From positions 1 through 8,330 of the forward strand of contig NZ_JASLAW010000094.1 in the NCBI RefSeq assembly GCF_030147005.1: a stretch of DNA of 8,330 nucleotides, given 5' to 3'. Origin of the DNA: Pseudomonas sp. GTDB taxonomy: Bacteria; Pseudomonadota; Gammaproteobacteria; Pseudomonadales; Pseudomonadaceae. The first letter of the stretch is position 1. Each line of letters begins with the position of its first letter. A model generated the notes under the pieces. That model did no database searches, was not told where the DNA came from, and saw only the letters and a list, made by a program, of their open reading frames with translations. Below are positions 5,622 through 8,330 of this stretch, piece by piece. The position numbers were made by a program, and so were the translations under genes.

Positions 5622-6548
5622 TTAACGATTGGCTTCGGCCAAGCCGTGCTCAATGAAACGCACCGAACTCTCCAGCGCCTGCCGCCCTTGCGGCAGAATG
5701 GCCGCGTAGAAATGCCAGGCGTGGAACATTGCGGGCCATACTTCCAGGTTGACCCGAACGCGGTTATCCGCCAAGTGCGTGGCCAGGCGCATGGCATCAC
5801 TCAACATCAGCTCGTTCTCGCCGATCTGCACCAGAATCGGCGGCAGTCCAGTGACGTCCGCGAATACCGGGGAGGCCAGAGGATGGCTGGCCAGGGTGTC
5901 GCCCAGGAACGTCCTGGCCAAAATATCCAACACGGCCTTGGAGTTCAGTGGGTCCAGGCCCTCGCGGTTACTCATGGATGCACCGGTGTGTTCCAGGTTT
6001 GCCCAGGGTGAAATGGACGAGCCCACGGCCGGCAAGGGAAGGCCTTTGGATTTTGCCGCGACCATCACGCTGACCACCATCGCGCCGCCCGCTGATTCGC
6101 CGACGAATGCGATCCTGTTGGCCGGCATGTTCTGCTCGAGCAACCATGCATAGGCGCACAGTGTGTCGTCAATCGGCGCCGGGAAAGGGTGCTCAGGGGC
6201 GAGGCGGTAGTCCGGCATGTACACGCGTGCGCCGAGCATGTTCGCGTAGTTGCCGCCAATGCCGTGATAGCCATCAGGACGCCCGACGATATAGGCACCG
6301 CCGTGGATGTACATCACCACCGCATCGGTCTTGATCTGCGCCGGCGTGACCAGCGTGCCTGGCACGCCGCCCATGTCGACGGCTTGGAAGGTAACGCCGG
6401 CCGGCGCGGGGTTTTGCGCGAGCATCGTGGCGTAGGCGTCGCGGATGTCACTCATTTTCGTGCGGGTATCGATGCCCTTGAGCACGGGAATCAGGTCGCT
6501 CAGGCTGTTGGCCCAGGTTTGGACGGCTGTTTGTACTTCAGTGTTCAT
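5622..6548 (-). CDS. Alpha/beta hydrolase, hormone-sensitive-lipase family (esterase)
   Basis: A 308-residue soluble esterase/lipase of family IV. The oxyanion-hole motif HGGAY lies at 82-86, DYRLAPEHPFPAPIDD at 113-128, and the nucleophile elbow GESAGG at 150-155 with Ser152. The catalytic His is probably His276 (AMFHAWHF). At the acid position, where most relatives have Asp in a DPLxD-type motif, the sequence reads ENELMLSD, placing Glu246 there. There is no signal peptide, so it acts in the cytoplasm, probably on short-chain carboxylic esters; the natural substrate is unknown. GAGG at 6554-6557 supports the ATG. It converges on hoxX with a 91-base gap lacking a clear terminator and diverges from a LysR regulator, which is its likely controller. 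Confidence 0.93.
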   Translation of the reverse strand: MNTEVQTAVQTWANSLSDLIPVLKGIDTRTKMSDIRDAYATMLAQNPAPAGVTFQAVDMGGVPGTLVTPAQIKTDAVVMYIHGGAYIVGRPDGYHGIGGNYANMLGARVYMPDYRLAPEHPFPAPIDDTLCAYAWLLEQNMPANRIAFVGESAGGAMVVSVMVAAKSKGLPLPAVGSSISPWANLEHTGASMSNREGLDPLNSKAVLDILARTFLGDTLASHPLASPVFADVTGLPPILVQIGENELMLSDAMRLATHLADNRVRVNLEVWPAMFHAWHFYAAILPQGRQALESSVRFIEHGLAEANR

Positions 6549-6600
6549 AGTGGCCTCAATGGATGGCTGGATAAGCTAGTCGCAATGCTATGCTTGATAT

Positions 6601-6619
6601 TGGGGAACAGGGTTCCCCA
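6601..6619. promoter_or_regulatory. Perfect 8-bp dyad, probable operator of the LysR/hydrolase pair
   Basis: TGGGGAAC (6601-6608) and GTTCCCCA (6612-6619) are exact inverted repeats around AGG. The dyad lies in the 111-base divergent region, 53 bases from the hydrolase start and 41 from the LysR start, the expected place for a regulator site. TTGATA (6594-6599) next to it could be a -35 for the LysR gene, but the matching -10 is weak. Confidence 0.6.
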
Positions 6620-6659
6620 TACCAGGCGCCAAAACACCCCAACGCTGAGACCCAGAGCC

Positions 6660-7577
6660 ATGGAACTGCACAACCTGAACGATATCGCGGCCTTCGTCAG
6701 CTCGGTCAAAGCCGGGAGCTTTACCGCGGCGGCAAAGCAGCTCGGCCTGACGCGCTCGGCCGTGGGCAAGTCGATTGTCAGGCTTGAGGCGCGCTTGCAG
6801 GTACGCCTGCTCAATCGCACCACGCGCAGCCTGAGCATGACCGATGACGGCCAGGTGCTCTATGAGCGTTGCGTGGGCATTCTTGAGGACCTTGACGAGG
6901 TGGAGGATGCGCTGGCGTTTCGTCGCTCGACCCCCAGTGGCCGCCTGCGTATCAGCCTGCCGGTTGCGTTAGGCCGGCTCCATGTACTGCAACACATCGA
7001 GAGTTACCTGAAGGAATGGCCGGCCCTGAGCGTGGATATCACCTTTTCCGACCGGCTGGTCGACCTGATCGATGAGGGCTTTGACCTGGCCATGCGTATC
7101 GGGCCACCCAAGGAAGATTCGCGCCTGCTCACGCGCACCGTGGCCCATCAGCAGATGATTACTTGCGCTTCGCCCAAGTACCTGGCCGAGCACCCCGGGC
7201 CTGAAACCCCGGACGATCTGCTCAAGCACCCGTGTCTGCATTTTGTCAGCGGGGGCAGGCTGCTGCCCTGGAATTTTCACGTCAACGGCCGCTCGGTGCC
7301 GGTGATTCATGGCGGAAGGCTACAGATGGACAGCGCCGAGTCCTTGCACCAGTCAGCGGTCGCCGGCCTGGGGGTCACGACCCTGCCTTCCTATGTGGTG
7401 AGCGAAGATTTGCGCAACGGCAAACTCGTCCAACTGCTCGCGGCGTATGCAGAGGCCGCAGAACCTATCCGGGTGATCTACCCGAGCAAACGGCACCTTT
7501 CGCCAAAAATCCGTTTGTTTATCGACAAGCTCGTGGCGGCATGGTCGCCGTGCCCGCCCTGGGAGCAGTGCAAATGA
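6660..7577 (+). CDS. LysR-family transcriptional regulator
   Basis: A 305-residue regulator with the HTH at about 19-38 (GSFTAAAKQLGLTRSAVGKS), the linker motif LLNRTTRSLSMTDDG (50-64) and an effector domain from about 93 (SGRLRISLPVALGRLHVLQHI) to 297. The frame is open far upstream into the divergent hydrolase gene, but similarity to the family begins at the ATG at 6660 (MELHNLNDIAAFV). The ribosome binding site is weak (TGAGA). It is divergent from the alpha/beta hydrolase and shares an upstream dyad with it. The last residues (WSPCPPWEQCK) extend slightly past the usual LysR end, and their codons hold the ribosome binding site of the next gene, which overlaps by four bases. Confidence 0.92.
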   Translation: MELHNLNDIAAFVSSVKAGSFTAAAKQLGLTRSAVGKSIVRLEARLQVRLLNRTTRSLSMTDDGQVLYERCVGILEDLDEVEDALAFRRSTPSGRLRISLPVALGRLHVLQHIESYLKEWPALSVDITFSDRLVDLIDEGFDLAMRIGPPKEDSRLLTRTVAHQQMITCASPKYLAEHPGPETPDDLLKHPCLHFVSGGRLLPWNFHVNGRSVPVIHGGRLQMDSAESLHQSAVAGLGVTTLPSYVVSEDLRNGKLVQLLAAYAEAAEPIRVIYPSKRHLSPKIRLFIDKLVAAWSPCPPWEQCK

Positions 7578-8191
7578 GTCGCCCGCTGTTCGTTTCGCTG
7601 GACGGGCCCAAGGGCACCGGCAAAACCACGCTGCTGGAGGCCGTGACGGCAGCACTGAGGGCGGAGCATAAAAAGGTGATTCGGCTCTGTGAGAAAAACA
7701 ACGATCCCCACAGAGGCGAGACAATGGGGTTGGTCAACCAGCTCGTCAGACATCCCAGCCCGGCACTGGAATGGGCGGTGTGTGAGCGGTTCGCAGATAG
7801 CCGTGGCTGGATTTCGAGGCACGTACTGCCTGAACAGCCCTCCGACAGCATCATCCTGATTGACCGATGGTATCCGTCTGACGCGGCTTTTCGCCGGCTG
7901 ATTCCCTTTGCGCAGATTCTGCAACTGAACATCGACCGTCACGTGCAGGTGCCGGACCTGCATGTCGGGGTTGTCACCGACCCGCAAACCTCATGGGCGA
8001 GGGCAGCGGCACGCCGGCGCGGGCTGAACAGTACGGTACTGCACACGCTGGAAGAACACGCCGCCTGCACCCATGCGTTCGAACGAGCGGTTGCCGATCA
8101 CGGTTGGCTCTTATGCCGCAATGAAGGACCGATTGAGGAAGCGACGAGGCAGTTGGTTTGCGCGATAGAGGGCGTGCTGAGTAGGCGCTAG
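7574..8191 (+). CDS. Thymidylate-kinase-like P-loop nucleotide kinase
   Basis: A 205-residue cytoplasmic protein resembling dTMP kinases and related P-loop kinases. Walker A is GPKGTGKTT (11-19); the DRWYPSDAAF segment (97-106) resembles the DRY/W-x-x-S motif of thymidylate kinases; VPDLHVGVVTDPQTSWARAAARR (126-148) matches the base/LID region pattern PDLxxxLDVxPexAxxRxxxR. Several consensus residues are changed, so the substrate may not be dTMP, and this is probably not the housekeeping tmk. The ATG overlaps the LysR stop as ATGA and GGGAG at 7561-7565 gives good spacing, so the two are translationally coupled. The stop codon lies two bases before an IS3-family end, so the original C-terminus may have been trimmed or left just intact. 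Confidence 0.75.
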   Translation: MSRPLFVSLDGPKGTGKTTLLEAVTAALRAEHKKVIRLCEKNNDPHRGETMGLVNQLVRHPSPALEWAVCERFADSRGWISRHVLPEQPSDSIILIDRWYPSDAAFRRLIPFAQILQLNIDRHVQVPDLHVGVVTDPQTSWARAAARRRGLNSTVLHTLEEHAACTHAFERAVADHGWLLCRNEGPIEEATRQLVCAIEGVLSRR

Positions 8192-8210
8192 TCTGAACTG
8201 GCCTAATGAT

Positions 8211-8245
8211 TTTGGACACTTCATTCGGGCGCTATGATAGCGCCC
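8211..8245 (+). promoter_or_regulatory. Candidate IS promoter overlapped by a perfect hairpin
   Basis: TTTGGA/TTGGAC (8211-8217) could be a -35 and TATGAT (8233-8238) a -10, with 15-16 bases between. GGGCGCTA (8227-8234) and TAGCGCCC (8238-8245) form a perfect 8-bp stem with a TGA loop, so the -10 is at the hairpin apex. A hairpin here could block transcripts reading in from the kinase gene, a known strategy of insertion sequences against external activation. Confidence 0.45.
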
Positions 8246-8264
8246 AAATTTGAGGTGTTTGGAT

Positions 8265-8330
8265 ATGCGTAAATCTTATTCGAGTGAGTTCAAGCTTAAG
8301 GCCGCCAGCATGGTGTTGGATGAAGGTCAG
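8265..8330 (+). CDS. IS3-family transposase OrfA (N-terminal part, runs off the window)
   Basis: The 22 visible residues, starting MRKSYSSEFKLKAASMVLDE, match the start of IS3-family OrfA proteins, whose N-terminal helix-turn-helix binds the element's ends. GAGG at 8252-8255 is nine bases upstream of the ATG. In this family OrfB is normally made by -1 frameshifting from OrfA; that part lies beyond the window. Confidence 0.85.
   Translation, partial: MRKSYSSEFKLKAASMVLDEGQ

Larger units (their letters stand above)
8194..8330 (+). mobile_element. IS3-family insertion sequence, left end (partial)
   Basis: The sequence from 8194, TGAACTGGCCTAATGATTTT then GGACACTT, has the TGA-starting terminal-repeat pattern of IS3-family elements, and the first transposase frame begins 71 bases in. 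The right end lies outside the window, so the inverted repeat partner and target duplication cannot be checked. The boundary is inferred from the TGAAC...TTGGACA pattern remembered for this family. Confidence 0.75.

Noticed and set aside
6189..6659. Upstream extension of the second LysR frame by 157 codons
   Set aside because: It runs antisense through the hydrolase gene; the LysR domain begins at 6660.
7232..7573. Upstream extension of the kinase frame by 114 codons
   Set aside because: It overlaps the LysR coding region in another frame; the P-loop domain starts right after the ATG at 7574.

Overview
The window looks like chromosomal DNA of a Pseudomonas from the fluorescens group. The evidence is GC-rich coding with strong GC preference at third positions, REP/REPIN elements of the GTGGCGAGGGAGC...GCTCCC type, a metallothionein with the Pseudomonas-style C-terminal tail (...EETFPASDPISP), and several regulator-target pairs typical of Pseudomonas. 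Species cannot be fixed from sequence alone.

Layout. (1) Positions 1-744: a minus-strand bacterial metallothionein gene (484-744) whose 3' third, together with the REPIN just downstream, is duplicated about 360 bp away. The second copy (1-234) carries only the metallothionein tail, joined in frame to unrelated coding-like DNA. (2) Positions 938-1414: two small convergent genes of unknown function. (3) Positions 1584-3662: a LysR-type regulator (minus) divergent from a zinc-lacking MDR oxidoreductase (plus), with an ATTG/CAAT-rich operator-like region between them. (4) Positions 3794-5530: a full-length HoxX-like protein (formyl-THF transferase-like domain plus enoyl-CoA hydratase-like domain), preceded by a 9-bp inverted repeat. 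No hydrogenase gene is visible nearby. (5) Positions 5622-8191: an HSL-family alpha/beta hydrolase (minus) divergent from a second LysR regulator (plus) across a perfect 8-bp dyad. This regulator overlaps a thymidylate-kinase-like P-loop gene by ATGA. (6) Positions 8194-8330: the left end of an IS3-family insertion sequence, starting two bases after the kinase stop codon; its OrfA runs off the window.

How they may work together. The two LysR genes each probably control the divergent enzyme gene beside them. The most notable gene is hoxX. Known HoxX makes CO from formyl-tetrahydrofolate, through formyl-CoA, for the active site of [NiFe]-hydrogenase. Here it sits between a reductase and an esterase, which suggests either a distant hydrogenase or a hydrogenase-independent use of the same chemistry. 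That is inference; the domain identification itself is clear from motifs. The left edge is a small zone of rearrangement (REPIN duplication) and the right edge is bounded by a mobile element.
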